Shown here: positions 21,701 through 34,894 of the stretch, one piece after another
Numbering within the stretch: position 1 is the stretch's first letter
Layout of the letters: each line of letters starts with the position of its first letter
Assembly: GCA_001600455.1 (NCBI GenBank)
Contig: BCKC01000001.1
Coordinates: forward strand, 5,606,441 to 5,670,440
Source of the DNA: Endocalyx cinctus
Taxonomy: Eukaryota; Ascomycota; Sordariomycetes; Amphisphaeriales; Apiosporaceae
Direction: 5' to 3'
Length of the DNA: 64,000 nt
The notes under the pieces: generated by a model
Seen by the model: the letters and a program-made list of their open reading frames with translations, nothing else
Told to the model about the DNA's origin: nothing
Databases searched by the model: none
Made by a program: the position numbers and the translations under genes

Positions 21701-22841
21701 TCTGGACGAAGCCAGCAAGGCGTTCCAACTCGCCATCGTGCAAGATCAGAAAAACGCGGGTCTGGATAAGAGTACAGATCAGGATGATAATTTTAGTGGA
21801 GAATCATCTGATGATGAAGCTGGAGAAGGCCCAGACGGTGATGGCGACCTGCTGCCAGAGGCCGATGGTGACGAAGACTCTGAATTTGGCGAAGACGAAG
21901 CAGATGTAAGTCTCACGTTTTTAACACCCCCAGAAAACACGTCAGCTAATTAACATGGACAGGAACTTGAGAATCAACCTCAGTCACCCCGAGATTCTGA
22001 ATCGGACGACCAAGAAATTGTGGTAACTAGGAAAGCCGAGGAAGTCGATCCAGAGGATGAGGCAGACTTCGACCGTGAGTATGCGAAGATGATGGCTGAA
22101 AGCTTAGAATCTCGAAAATTTGATCGCAAGCCGCTTTTCGATGTCCCATTACCCGTTCGTTCTAAGGCACGGGAACCCTCGACAATCCCGGACTCTGAGA
22201 ATAGAAATGACGAGGAGACTCCCCGAACGATGGCTTTCTCGCTCATTACAAAGAAGGGCAATCGACAACAGGTTAGTAATATACACGTTTTAAGCCATTC
22301 ATAAATCGGGATGCGTTACTGACTATAGTAGACCCGCACTGTGGAACTGCCCTCAGATTCGACTTTCGCCGTGGCTATGAAAAACCAGCAACAGGCGGAG
22401 CGAGAGGAACAACAACGCATCAAAAACTTAGTTTTGAACTATGACCTCCGCGAGAGCGAGGAGACAGATGGTGATACCCTCCAGACACCCTTGATTCCTA
22501 ACACAAATATTCACACATCAGAAAATTCAGGTTATGACAAGCCGTCCCCTTATCACTCCAATAGGGCTGAAAGAGCAGCCAAAGAACGCGGCGGGCAACG
22601 AGTCCGCAGGCTCCAACTCAGCGATGTTGAATGGTATGGTAAATCCCTCAAAGATAAAAAGCTCGAACGTAACGGGGAACATAAAGGGCAGTGTCCGCAA
22701 GCTCCGCAAGTAGGCAGTGAAGGCGATCAAGGTCGAACTGTCTCACTCTCAACAGATGACTGCACTCTTAACAAGCGTCAGAGGCCATCTCAGGAGTCAC
22801 ATCGTCATGTGCGACGCCATACTCGCCGCACGAACCGTTGA
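18748..22841 (+). CDS. upf2: Nonsense-mediated mRNA decay factor UPF2, 8 exons, 1224 aa
   Basis: Cytoplasmic scaffold bridging Upf1 and Upf3 in nonsense-mediated decay. Exons are 18748-18766, 18846-18890, 18962-21003, 21056-21347, 21398-21552, 21603-21905, 21963-22271 and 22332-22841; 3675 nt, in frame. The first two exons are tiny but rebuild a sensible N-terminus, MDRSRKR then LNQRAWNGES, joined to DIFPVGSSLDSSLKK. Three MIF4G-type helical regions follow; the third holds ETCGMYF and LDYFLSFLQ. Then comes the Asp/Glu-rich stretch around exons 6-7 and the C-terminal Upf1-binding part (ELPSDSTFAVAMK, NLVLNYDL). The recognisable end is QLSDVEWYG. The remaining ~60 residues in this frame look unlike protein, so the true C-terminus is uncertain. 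A 51-nt in-frame segment starting near 22470 could be another intron. Confidence 0.93.
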
Positions 22842-25800
22842 AGTGTGTGGAACAAGCTGAAAAGAAATGCTAACCCCTATAACCCTTTCCACCTACATAG
22901 GACTTGAGACAAACTTGTGCACCGGCCTTATAAATTCATGCCTGCCATGTCACATGAGCGTTAACAGGAGGAGACTCGATGGTTTTCCTCATGCTTTGTG
23001 TATGCTACGGCAGCCAAACGCGTCCTCGGCGTAGGCGGTATAATCGATCCAGTCGGATCTCAATTGGAGTTGCCCAAGCAAGCAGAGTCGAGCCTGGATT
23101 CCGAAATGCGCACGTGCGGAGAACAGGTAGTTAACACCGATGTCGGGTGCAGCTGACACCTCAATCGTTGATGGTGGTTAATAGCAACACTGATCTACCA
23201 TGACAGATCTCGAGGAAAGTAAAGCACCAGGTACGGATGGAGCGGTCGCTTATTCTTAATGTGTGACTTTGTTCTACGCAGGGACGTCCTGTTCATAACA
23301 TTGCAACATTTGAGCACTCTACTAATCTACAACCGAGTCATCGTTCCAAGATGAGCTTCGAGAAAGAGTGCAAGAGCTGCTGGGCCCCAGAGCTATGAGA
23401 GGATGTTCATTACAGTAAAAAAAGGGAGAACTTTAATGTGCAGTTACGCAACGTCTTTTTTTTTTTTTTTAATCACTTCAATTCTTTAGCTTTTTAGCTC
23501 ATTTAATCAAGTCACTCGTTTGTCTTCTACTTTACGTACTGCCCACTGGTTTGAAACATCAATGATAGATGGAAAAACTAAGCAAATAGGATGCTAAAAG
23601 GTTGATCAGGAGCTGTGGATAATCAATCAACTGTAAACAAAGCTTGGTGGGTGGCCCTTAAGTTTCAGGTCGATGGACGTTCTCTAGTATATCTAATATT
23701 TCCAGGACCTAAATATAGTCAAATGAATAGAAGAGACTACCAAAATGCCAAACTACTTACATACGCGTATGTACTTGGCCCACTAAAAAAAAAAAAAAGA
23801 CCTTGGCAAGAATTTCCATACGATATTACGGAGTACATAATTCGCATTTCGAGTATTACTTATCGGTTTTCTCTATATGCTGTGGAACGTTTGTTAGCAA
23901 TATGTTTGATTTTTGTCTGTTTTTTGAATGTTTCTTTGGTGTTTACTCTCGCCTAGGTTGAACGTCAATCGACCAGTTATTAGATCAAGAGCTGAAAATC
24001 TCGTATTTCTCAGCACTACCCTACCTATGTACTCTCTCTTCTCTCTTTCTCTGGGCTCTATCATCTCCCGGCGGTGAAGGGTAGGGAACGTACATGCGAA
24101 TGTAACATTTTTGCCTAAAATCGTAGAATGACTCCTTACGCGGCCTCTCTATGTACACCTGATTTACCATCGAACCATAAGTATTCAGGTGCTAGGGAGG
24201 AAGAAAGAGGGGAAAGAACCGAAATTTCTCCATACGCGTCGTCTTCATGATTACTTCAGTCGAAAGTGCGGAATGGGTACGAATTTTTTTCACGCTCTCT
24301 TTACGCTTCAGACTACCCTGAAAATACCTTCTACTTAAAACCTTGGGGAAATTTATTAAGAGAACTAAGTATATGTGACTATCCGGACTACCCTTATATT
24401 CATATACTATATACTTACAGTGCGCCTAAAAACAAATATTCCATCTGCTTCCGGAGCTTTAGAGTAATGGGTATTTTCATTCGGAAATCGGCACCTTGCT
24501 GCTTGTCAGAACCATAGCATCGGGCGCTGTGCTACCTTAACAGGAAGCCCAATAGCCAAGATGCACGTTGGTATGATTTCTCTCGTTAAAGCAAGATGAG
24601 TCTTAAAAAAACCATTCTCGTTGGCTAAGAAAAAAGCGAGTGGTAATGGCGATAAAAAAATGAAGAGTAAAAGAAAATAAAGAGAGGGGAGATGGGGGCT
24701 AGTTTGGTTATTCCGGTGGCTCGATGGTAGGTGTACGAACTAGTCGGGTAAACCGCCGGTTGAATTCGTCTCTCAGCTTTGATTCTCGCCAGGCCCCATG
24801 CGGTGGTTAAGACAGGAATATATGCTCGTAATAATACTTCTACCGCCGGATGGTTACATATTGAGGCTGATGCGCATGTCATTTGCTTGGATCCTTCATT
24901 CCATCCAAGACAAGGGAGAAGGGTGATTTTTTCGGAGAACCTCGGGAATGAAAAGGGAAAGAAAACAAAAATTTAAATAAAATATTCTAGAACATGGTCA
25001 AAGTTTTCTGTGGCTAGGCTTTTGTAATACTTTCGATCTGCTGGTATAAGTTTTAATGCAGGAAGAAACATTAATTGTACTTTTCGTGTGACTCTTTGAT
25101 GATGATAATACGATATCTCCCTACCCCTTTTTTTTTAAGCTCTCTGGCTCTAATTAATTCTTGGTGTTGCAATATTCACTTATAAGAATTTAGCTACTAA
25201 ATCAGTTATAGTCATTTATCGGATAATCAATATATGACATACTACAGACAGTACTGTAAGGACTTAGGACAGTACTTTAATGAGTACTAAGTTAGCGTTG
25301 CGCTCTACTGTACTTGACTTCTTTAGTGGCGTTTAAATAGCGCCAGGAACGGCGATTTCATACTAAGATCAACGTCATGGGTAAACCGCAAGCCCTTCCC
25401 GTTTTCACTTGTCTTTTAAGACCAATGTCACATCACTTTTCTTCAAAACACCGTCCGTCCTTGGCCTTGACCTAGATGATCCTCGATTCGTCATCCAAAT
25501 TCAACGGCAGCTATTTTAGAATCCATTTCAATCTTCTTCTAATTTACGCTACGAATAAAGTACCACCAACGTAGTTCTAGTGTAAGGCTCGAAACCGCCT
25601 ATCCTTGCCAATAAGTTCCGAACCCTGAATGGCGAGGACTTGCCATGAAACAAAAAAAAAAGAACGATATTTTTTACTCCCTTTCAGACCCGAAAGATTC
25701 TGTCAGAAAAACTGAACTCGGCGTATTGTTTTATTGCGAAGTAAATAGACGCGGCCCGGCACTCGTTTCTCGCTCTGAACGCGTAGCACTATTGGCTAAA

Positions 25801-27557
25801 AGAGCGAATATATCAGTCGGAGTATTCGAAAGCATGGCACAGTTCAAATATAGATCGAGGCGTGTCCTATTCCGGTCGTCTAACTGGGCCTAAGGTGAGT
25901 TATACCATAGTAGCATGGCCTTCCCGCCTTTCCGTTCTCCGCAAAATGATACCCTGTTCTCCATGAAGGTAAATTAAATACGACGTGTCGGCATCTACTT
26001 TTTGAGCAACGTGGTTCTCGTGTATGGATAGCAATGACCACTTTAAATCAAGAGACCTTAAATCAAGAGACAAAGCTTGTAAAACATAATACGGTCGGTA
26101 ACATATCACATTACCACCGACCATGGGAGTGAGATGGAATAAGGCTCAAGAGCGTATATACTTGTGTAGAACCGGACGAGGTTTATGTTTCTTGACAGCT
26201 AAGCACCCATTTTCTGCCCAAGTAGTTCATCTATACAAGTTACGCCAATGTAGGTCTGAATTACCTCGTTCCATTCACGGTTTTCGGGTTAAATATATCA
26301 AGTAACACCCGACTTACCCACAAATTACGTATTTTTACACCCCAGAATCATGGTTGGAGCTTCTCTAGCAGCACCAGTCCTCCACTCCACCTGACGCAGG
26401 AACCTACGTGAATCACCTACTACCGTACCATCGGACCCATTCACCTGCACTTGTAAGGATCTTCGATCTTCCAATTCTCGATTATCTTCCCGAAGAAACA
26501 AAACAAAAATTAAACGGAATTAACTCTAGCTCCCTCTAGCTTTAGCCCTATCCTCTTTTCTATCTCGTACTCAGTACACTCTTCCATGCCACTTCAGGGC
26601 ACCCACCCAGCCAACCCTTACACTCGTTCATCTACTAAGTCTAGAGCTTCTTAGATCAGAAGGCTATGCAACCTGTTACTATGAGCTAGATCATCTTTAA
26701 TTCTCATTACGCTATTATTTTCGCCGCTGAAATCCAGGCTTCTGTTACTGATTTATCCTTCCGTTCGTTTAAATATACAGTTGGTTCGTTTATGTGTGAT
26801 AAAGTCAATTACTTCTATACTCACTCGCTTTTTATTCCTTTTCTTTTCTGCGCAAAATTTGTCTGGTGTCTATATCGTCATTCCCTGGAGGCAAATGCTG
26901 TTTGCTTGTTCATTCGGTTTTGTTTGTTGTCATACCAACAGGTCTCGCATGTTATTACCATGGCCTTGATACAATAGTTATTGCAGTCCGCGCCCATTTC
27001 AACGTCCACCCGATATGAATATCGGATTGCGAACACACCCCTCGTATCTGCGATACCATTAGAAGCCTGTCGTTTTATAGGGTTTGAGTACGAACCTTGT
27101 GAAACGTGCCTTTGTCACTCTATTCCCACCGCCATTCTTTCACCAACTGCAATCATATTCTCTTCTTCGTCGCAGCTACTTCAGAGCTATCACCTCGCTA
27201 CTTCCCTAAGGCCTGCACTATCGCTGAAATCACCTCTTCAGCTAGGTTTAACTTATTTATCTTTTTATTTTCTTTGTCTCGGTAACCAAATCCTGAAGGA
27301 AACAGACTTCCCTGCGTCAAACTGCACCTAGCCGTAAACATCACCGATGTAACTTGGACGTGTTACCACTCACTGACCTCAACGTTGCTTAAATATCCGG
27401 TTGCTTGCATAAAGAACCATCACAGCTCGTGATCGCAACGTGGGAGCTGTCCTAGGACCATCCCAGGGGATCACATTTATCTAGAGATTCATCCACATCT
27501 CACTAAGCTTACTTCATTCATTTCAATTATCACAGTATTCCAATCTAATCTGCCAAC
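22842..27557. other. Long intergenic region upstream of chitin synthase
   Basis: The 4.7-kb region has a T-run at 23457-23471 and one TACGGAGTA word at 23827-23835. The many small frames (for example 25645-25893 and 26981-27331) have no domain, no good splice partners and unfavourable composition. No tRNA or 5S gene was recognised. It probably holds the UPF2 3' end and a long chitin synthase promoter and leader. Confidence 0.5.
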
Positions 27558-30178
27558 ATGGTATCTTCTTATACCGAGGCCACATGGCCAGTCCACGAAG
27601 TAAGTTTACGCCTCACGGTAAATCATTATCATCTGCTAATGTACGGTTCAGATCGTGTACACCGCCATCGTTGGCGTTATCATGCTAGCAGCTGTGCTCG
27701 AGTGGTTCCTATGGATAGCCGCGTTTCTCTACTGCCTTGTTAAGGTTTTTCAAAAGGCGGAGCATTGGACTATTCGTTTGTTAGCCATTATCATCGGAGT
27801 ACTATTTTGTGGTTTCCGGTACGTCAATCCATACTGTGCTGATACGCTTTGCTCTTCTTCACGTTAGTTTCTAACAGATAATTAGGTTTATATTTCTGCC
27901 AATCATGATCGTTACCTTACCACTTCCCAGCCAAATCACATCGTTCTGGCCAGAGCAGATGGTGACTGGTCTTCAATGGTTTGCATTCTGGAGCTTTGCC
28001 GGCTTATTGACGATTCCATGGCTTTTCTGTGTCTACCAACTCGTTACGAATCAGCTTGGAAGGACGAAGCGTATCAAGCAAGTCCTCGACGAAGTATCCG
28101 CACCCAAAGTCGTTATTGTTATGCCTTGTTATAAGGAAGAACCCGAGGTTCTCGTCACCGCCATCAACTCCGTCGTGGATTGCGACTACCCAGCCTCTTG
28201 TATCCACGTCTTCCTTTCTTTCGATGGAGACCAGGAAGATGAGCTATACCTAAACACGATCGAGAAACTTGGAGTACCTCTCACCCTGGAATCGTACCCT
28301 AAGAGTATCGATGTCAGCTACAGAGCCGCACGTATTACCGTATCTAGATTCCCTCACGGTGGGAAGCGTAATTGTCAGAAACAGACCTTCAAGTTGATCG
28401 ACAAGGTCTACAAGGAGTACCTGAAGCGAAACGATAACCTTTTTATCCTTTTCATCGACTCTGACTGTATTCTCGACAAGGTTTGCCTGCAGAACTTCGT
28501 TTACGATATGGAACTGAGCCCCGGAAACAGCAGAGACATGCTTGCCATGACTGGTGTTATCACTTCGACTACGAAAAAGCACAGTATCATCACTCTCTTG
28601 CAAGATATGGAGTACATCCACGGCCAACTGTTCGAGAGAACCGTCGAATCTGGCTGTGGAGCCGTTACGTGCTTGCCCGGTGCCTTGACGATGTTGCGGT
28701 TCTCGGCATTCCGAAGAATGGCCAAATACTACTTTGCCGATAAGGCAGAAGAATGCGAAGACTTGTTTGATTTCGCCAAGAGTCATTTGGGAGAGGATAG
28801 ATGGCTCACCCATCTTTTCATGATCGGTGCCAAGAAACGATACCAGATTCAAATGTGTACGTCGGCATTCTGCAAAACGGAAGCCGTCCAGAGCGTGAAG
28901 TCGCTAGTAAAGCAACGACGAAGATGGTTTCTAGGATTCATCACGAATGAAGTTTGCATGTTAACGGATTGGCGACTCTGGAAGCGATACCCAATCCTTC
29001 TCCTTGTTCGTTTTATGCAGAACACAATTCGAACGACGGCCTTGCTGTTCTTTATCCTGGTTCTTTCTTTGATCACGACAACCATGAGGGTAGATCAGCT
29101 CCCTGTCGGGTTTATTGCCATCTCCCTAGGTCTCAACTGGCTTCTTATGCTGTTCTTTGGCTTCAAGCTGAAGCGCTTCAAGATTTGGCTTTACCCATTG
29201 ATGTTTATTCTCAACCCTTTCTTTAACTGGTATTACATGGTCTACGGCATCTTCACAGCGGGTCAACGAACTTGGGGAGGACCTCGTGCCGATGCAGCTA
29301 CCGCCAATGAAGGAACAACGCCCCAACAGGCGATTGAGCAAGCCGAGAAAGCGGGAGACGAGCTCAATATCGTGCCTGAGACGTTCATACTAGCGACTCA
29401 AGTGCAGAGACAGAAGAGCACGGGCAAGAAGGGTGGCCTAGCTAGGTCAAAGAGCCAGCTGCAGCCACCGGTCAAGGCTGAGGGCAAGTTCGCGGCACCA
29501 GAGAAGAAAGCTAACGGCTTCTACACTCATGCCGAAGAATCGATGTACAGCGTATACGGTAGCGATACTCACAGCCTGAAGCGTTACGATTTGCAGCACC
29601 GAGACTCATTCGACAGCTTTATGACATCCGGACAGAACTCGGTCTACTTTCCCCGCCGGGTTGAAAGTCTGATGGGAGAGGAAGACCGGAAGAAATACGA
29701 AATGGCACAAGCAAGTCAATACAATCAGTTCGTGGAAAAGTCGAAGAAGTTTGCCATCCCACCGCGAGGACAGGTGTACGAGATTTCCGACGCGGAATTA
29801 GCTAAGGGCGGATGGGAGGCAGGCAACGCCGCCGCGTCGGAAAGCGGACGACCGCGCTACGACCACCGCAACGTCAGCCACGAGAGCAGTCGAAGCGTCA
29901 GGTCACAGTCATCCGGCAGGGTGTCGCCACCCGAACCCAACTCGCGACCCGCGCACAGCCGCGAGGGCTCGCGGGCCTCGCACCAAAACTTGAGCATCAG
30001 TCACACGCGACAGTCCAGAACTGGCCGAAGCCCGCTCGGACGCCAAAGTTGGGTGCGCACCGCCGAGCCGGGAAGCAGCTACCGTGACGACGAAGATAAT
30101 AACTTGATGGAGATGGAGGGATACGAGTCTGGACGTGATACTTCGGGCAAATCTCGTAGTCCTAGGGGCAGGGAATGA
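27558..30178 (+). CDS. Chitin synthase, division III type without motor domain, 3 exons, 833 aa
   Basis: Plasma-membrane family-2 glycosyltransferase that polymerises GlcNAc from UDP-GlcNAc into cell-wall chitin. Exons are 27558-27599, 27652-27818 and 27886-30178; 2502 nt, in frame. The N-terminal part has three hydrophobic segments (about residues 15-40, 50-80 and 100-125). The catalytic core shows MPCYKEE, SFDGDQ near 183, DSD at 261-263, CLPGALTMLR, EDR at 373-375 and QRRRW at 413-417, all canonical. Three more membrane segments follow (LLVRFMQN onward, LPVGFIAISLG, LYPLMFILNPFFNWYY). A 270-residue charged Ser/Arg-rich tail ends the protein. The size and lack of a myosin head suggest class VI or VII rather than IV or V; the class is inferred. 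Confidence 0.92.
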
Positions 30179-32347
30179 ATGAAGAAATGAGTAGTTACTC
30201 GTTTCGATTATTTAATCGCCTATCATAGTTACTCCAGAAAAAAAAAATAAGAAATAAGTAAGATACATTAATGCATATTAGATAAAAGAAAACTACGCAT
30301 ATGGAATAGGGGGGTTGGGAGATTTGGTGTTTGGTGGTGGTTGCATTTTCATCTGAAGGAAGGATTTGCATGTTAATAAAGTGTTGCATACATTTTGAAA
30401 GAACCTAAGGGGGTTTTTCGTTGACAACTAGTTCACGAGTTGTTCATACGTTCGCACATGTTAATAATAGAATCATTTTTTTCTACGTTGAAAAAAAGGA
30501 GACAGAGCAATTGTATTTGGTTATTTAAATTTTAAGTATGCGGATTTCCTCTCTCGCATAGTGTACTTTCCCCCTTTTATTCAGGCTCAGCTCGGCCATT
30601 AACCAGTTAATCATCCCAAGCAGTCCTGGGGTTATCTGATACTAGCATACCATATAATAGAGACTGAAGAGGCGCCAGGCGTAAGATTCAACCTCATATT
30701 GGACCTTCATCCACATAGTACGTCCTAGACGGTTCATCTAATGACTATCCTCCCTAACCTGGCTGTTAACAGTAGGTATGAGGTGTATTTTAAACTTTTC
30801 CCGAGCGACCGATATCATCTTACCATACGTATCTAATAGTCTACGTAACATGTCACCGGTTGGCACGATAACGAGAAGCTAAGCAGCCGGTGTCAAGTGT
30901 ACTTAGATAAGACTCGACTAAATCCAACGAAAGACTGGTTTAATCTCTAATTTAACTGCGTCTGAGGCATAATATATGTTGTCTTTGGATAATTTTCACC
31001 AAGGCACTAACTAACTACGGTGTTGTTGCTTTCATTTGGAGGTGTAGCTTGAAACAACTTCTCAAGTTTGATGTTTTGATATCGTAGTGAGACCGCGTTA
31101 CCTTTGTCTTGACTTGAAAAATGGTCTGCGCCACGTTGGCAATGTGGTTGTGTTTGCCTACCAACAACATAAAATAAGCAGATCAGCATCGTTATTATTG
31201 TTATTATTATTATTATAGTGCACATGTTATACCATTCCAACAATATGTCTACCGCCGAAGTTTTAAATATATCACAGATTTTTTTTGTCTGCTAAGATCG
31301 AAATAGATCGCTATGATTCAATGAAATTTATAACTGTCGTCGTGGCCTGAGGTATAAAACTGCTTTCTCGTAATTCAGTTACCACTGCTTCCATCGACGT
31401 GCTGTCCCTAGGTTCAAGGATATTCCTCCCCGGGACGGACAGCCATCTACAGAACGATCAACTTGCATCTACCGGTCATATCATTTTCTACCTGTCTGTC
31501 AAAAGCAAGACATATTGAACAGAAAAGAGAAATGTATTATTGGGTTAGTTGGGCACTCTAGTCGGATAAATATTTACAAGATATTTAGCGACTTGGTTCT
31601 TGGATACTCAATAGATTGGGAAAGGGGAGGGCATATATAATACATTCTGGCCTGGGGGAGGTTATTCAGCTTAATCAGCTCCGACTTCCTAGGAAGTCTC
31701 TCTACGTAATGATTACAACTGAGTACTTACTTGAGTAAAGATGATCTCATCCTAGCCATCTATTGTTAGAATTAATTTCACCCTTGGGATTGATATAAAT
31801 ATGCTCAATTTCGTGCTGGAATAATCGAAGTACTATGTAAAGGAAGATCAGCATGAGCTTGTATACGGATGATGGGTACTCTGTCCGTCTGTGCTAGGTG
31901 TAGTAATAAACTGTAGACCCCTATTATTTTGTACTTGTAGGTAGCAGGGCAGCCCTGGTAGCCGGGTAGATACCTACCTAGGCTGCAGGGTAGATAGGCA
32001 GGGTAACGTAAACAAAAGATGATGTAAATTGATAAATTAGCGGGGTCGTGGCTTAACATTGTGGCTATAATCGAAAAAATATAGAACCCCCCCAAAAACA
32101 CTTCCCCTGACGAAAGCCAAGATGCTCCACTACTTTTGCTTGGAGGGAATGATCTACCTTCATAAGATAACCAATTACTTAAAAAGTAGGGAACACCATT
32201 CATCATCTGTCATTTTCATTAGAAGCTTTCTTTACACAAAAAAAGACCCTTTTTTTCAAAAACTGCCTCTTTTTTTCCCTATCTTCTTCACCTTACGCAG
32301 GCCGTATATACACTACCTAAAACATACATATATCAATAACCGCCAAT
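30179..32347. other. Intergenic DNA
   Basis: The 2.2-kb AT-rich stretch lies between the chitin synthase and the BAR protein. It contains an ATT trinucleotide run near 31192-31215 and CCTACCTAGG-like words at 31965-31985. The ORFs at 31007-31243, 31805-32206 and 32122-32583 are chance or overlap the next gene's exons. A pyrimidine-rich tract precedes the BAR gene start. Confidence 0.5.
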
Positions 32348-33799
32348 ATGGACAGCTTCAAAGCTTTTGGCAACAGCCTGAAGTAAGTATTTTTAAAGTA
32401 TTTACAATGCGACCATGCATAAATCTTGTAATAGACCGAAGACTGATTGATATGTTGAACCATTTTAGCAATATCGGCCAACAAATTACTCCTTTCGCCT
32501 CTCGTACCTTTCAATATACCAAGGAACAGTTTGGTCAGGTCGATGATAAAGTCAGTTATCGATATATATATTTTTTTATTTGATCATCTAAATACTAATA
32601 AAATATGACAAAAAAAAATAGACTCAACTTCCCCCCGATTATATCGACCTCGAGAAGCGCGTCGATGCTCTCAAGCAGGTGCATCAGAAGATGCTCGCCG
32701 TGACGTAAGTCCTATATATCTACCTATCCAAACATCTAGTTTGGGCGTCAAAAACAACTTTATTCAAAAGAGTATATAAACTAAATTCTTGATTTTTATA
32801 TTTTATATAGCTCCCAATACTCCAATGAAGCGTACGACTACCCTCCCAACATCAAGGAGACCTTCTCGGACCTCGGCCGCACCGTGAGCGAGAAGGTGCA
32901 GCTCCTATCGTCGGCGACGACGCCCGCCGAAGCGCAGGCCGCCCTGACGGCGCCCCCCTCGGCCAAGCCGCAGCCCAAGACGTTCAGCCACGCGATGGCG
33001 CGGGCGAGCTTGGCGAGCTCGCAGCTGATGCACCAGCAGCACACGGGGGCCGGGGAGGACCCGCTCGCGACGGCGCTCGAGAAGTACGCGCTCGCGTCGG
33101 AGCGGGTCGGCGAGGCCCGGCTGGCCCAGGACGCCCAGATCCAGAGCCGGTACCTGGCCGGCTGGAACACGACGCTCAACACGAACCTCAGCTTCGCCAC
33201 GCGCGCCCGCAAGAACGTGGAGAAGGCCCGCCTCACCCTCGACTCGGTCAAGTCGCGCGCCAAGGGCACGACCTGGAAGATGGGCGCCCAGTCCCCGCGC
33301 GACGAGCACCACCCCGACGAGCTCAGCCCCGAGGCCCAGGAGGATATCGAGAAGGCCGAGGACGAGTTCGTCACCCAGACCGAGGAGGCCGTCGGCGTTA
33401 TGAAGAACGTGAGTCGTGTCCCCCTCATCTCTCCTTCTTTGCTTATTTTTTGGAACTACTCTTATTATCACATGTGAAAATGAGAATAGGGGGGGGAGTG
33501 TACCAAAAAAAAAAAAAAAAAGCAATACTAACTTGGAGAATTAGGTTCTGGATACGCCCGAGCCTCTCCGTAACCTCGCCGAGCTTATCGCCGCTCAGGT
33601 CGAGTATCACAAGAAGGCCTACGAGATCCTGAACGAGCTCGCCCCCGTCATCGAGGGTCTTCAGGTCGAGCAGGAGGTAAGTCCTATTTTTAGTTGACGA
33701 ATATACGCTATATTCTGCAAAAAAAAAAAAAAAAAGGGTACTAATCATCTTTTCCTCCAACAGGCAAACTACCGTAAGAGCCGTGAGAACGCCTCGTAA
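32348..33799 (+). CDS. BAR-domain protein, Gvp36-like, 6 exons, 321 aa
   Basis: Membrane-curvature protein resembling yeast Gvp36, a Golgi vesicle/endocytosis BAR protein. Exons are 32348-32382, 32469-32550, 32622-32704, 32811-33408, 33545-33676 and 33764-33799; 966 nt, in frame. The protein is almost entirely helical. It begins MDSFKAFGNSLNNIGQQITPF and has long heptad-like stretches (LEKRVDALKQVHQKMLAVT; DEFVTQTEEAVGVMKN; AAQVEYHKKAYEILNEL). The length is close to the yeast protein's. Exon 4 is strongly GC-rich, unlike its introns. The last exon encodes only 11 residues. Introns 4 and 5 each contain a 17-nt poly-A run a few bases before the branch point. Family assignment rests on overall pattern; the position in trafficking is inferred. 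Confidence 0.88.
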
Positions 33800-34894
33800 A
33801 CGATCACCACGAAATAATCTTGTCGCAGGGTCTTTTCAAACGTCTTCCAGGCGACTGCGTCCCCCTTCAGCAGGAAAGAAAGGGCTGGGCCGAGGACTTT
33901 TCGTTAATTGTTAGTAACGATGTTGACTTCGTTGAAGAAGGGATCGATGTTAGAGTTTTTTTTTTCTCTCCTTCTATTCCCCAGGGTATCGAGGTTATTT
34001 TCTCGCCTTGTGTGAATAGGCTGTCACGGTATTTAGTGTGTGTAGTTATGCATGGATTCAGAAGTAGAAAGAGTAGAGAGTCATCGTGGAAAGTCTCTTT
34101 CCTTTCCTTTTTTCTCTCTCGTCCGTCCATATTTGATAGGATGATGATGATGGTGGACTTTTTTTTTTCACTATTCAAACTTTTCGGTTTTACGTGTTGA
34201 CATTTCGTCTTTTCTTTCGCGGTGATCTCGTTTTACATCAATAGAGTAAAGGAGAGGAGGATATCGGACTTTTATTATATGATTATTTCACGTGCATGAG
34301 GCTCTCGTCAAGTAAGCACCGAGTTGGCTAGTAGCTACGGAACTTGAGTTGTACTGTTAAACGACTACTCCCTCTACAGTACCTAGTCACGATTAATACG
34401 AAGGTTCACAGGTGTGGAAATGCAATTTAGCTCAAGTTGAATCACTAAGTGACTGACTACCAGATAATTTATTTCATATTTATATTTAAGCTATTCTGCC
34501 AGTCCAGCAACTCTTTCGGCACAGGCCGTAACAGATAGTATATTAAAAGATATATGCAGATAATAGATATATGCATATTTGCAATGGATCAATTTTTGGC
34601 GCATCTTTACTAAAAAAAATCGGGTATTTTATTAGAATTGACCAATCAACGGCGAAACTTTTCCAATTCTTGAGCTGATTCACGTGATTTAGAGCTCTAT
34701 TCCTAGTGCGGGAGTTCTAAAGTTACCAAAAGCTACGAAGACCACTAAAAACTACCGCATCGTCAATGGAAGGGGGTTTACTTTGTAATTGAAACCGATA
34801 CCCTTCTTCTAATTGATTGATTTAAATACAAATCATTTAATTCTTTTTCTTTTTCCTTTCCTCGTCCATTCATACGATCAAAACCACGCACAAT
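33800..34894. other. Intergenic DNA / NDUFA5-like promoter
   Basis: The 1.1-kb stretch begins with the probable 3' UTR of the BAR gene (pyrimidine-rich, 33950-34170) and ends in the promoter of the complex I gene. No further gene is supported; frames at 33820-34200 on either strand are low-complexity. Confidence 0.5.
34642..34646 (+). promoter_or_regulatory. CCAAT box upstream of complex I subunit gene
   Basis: CCAAT followed by CA, about 250 bp before the ATG. CCAAT-binding HAP complexes control respiratory genes in fungi, so the context fits, but the word is short. Confidence 0.35.

Noticed and set aside
13527..22841. Nitrate-assimilation gene cluster
   Set aside because: Neighbours are a Ran-binding protein and UPF2; no nitrite reductase, nitrate transporter or pathway regulator is visible.
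26981..27331. 116-codon plus-strand ORF before the chitin synthase
   Set aside because: Composition is Ser/Leu/Thr-rich with no domain; it starts and ends without splice or promoter support and lies in the probable leader region.
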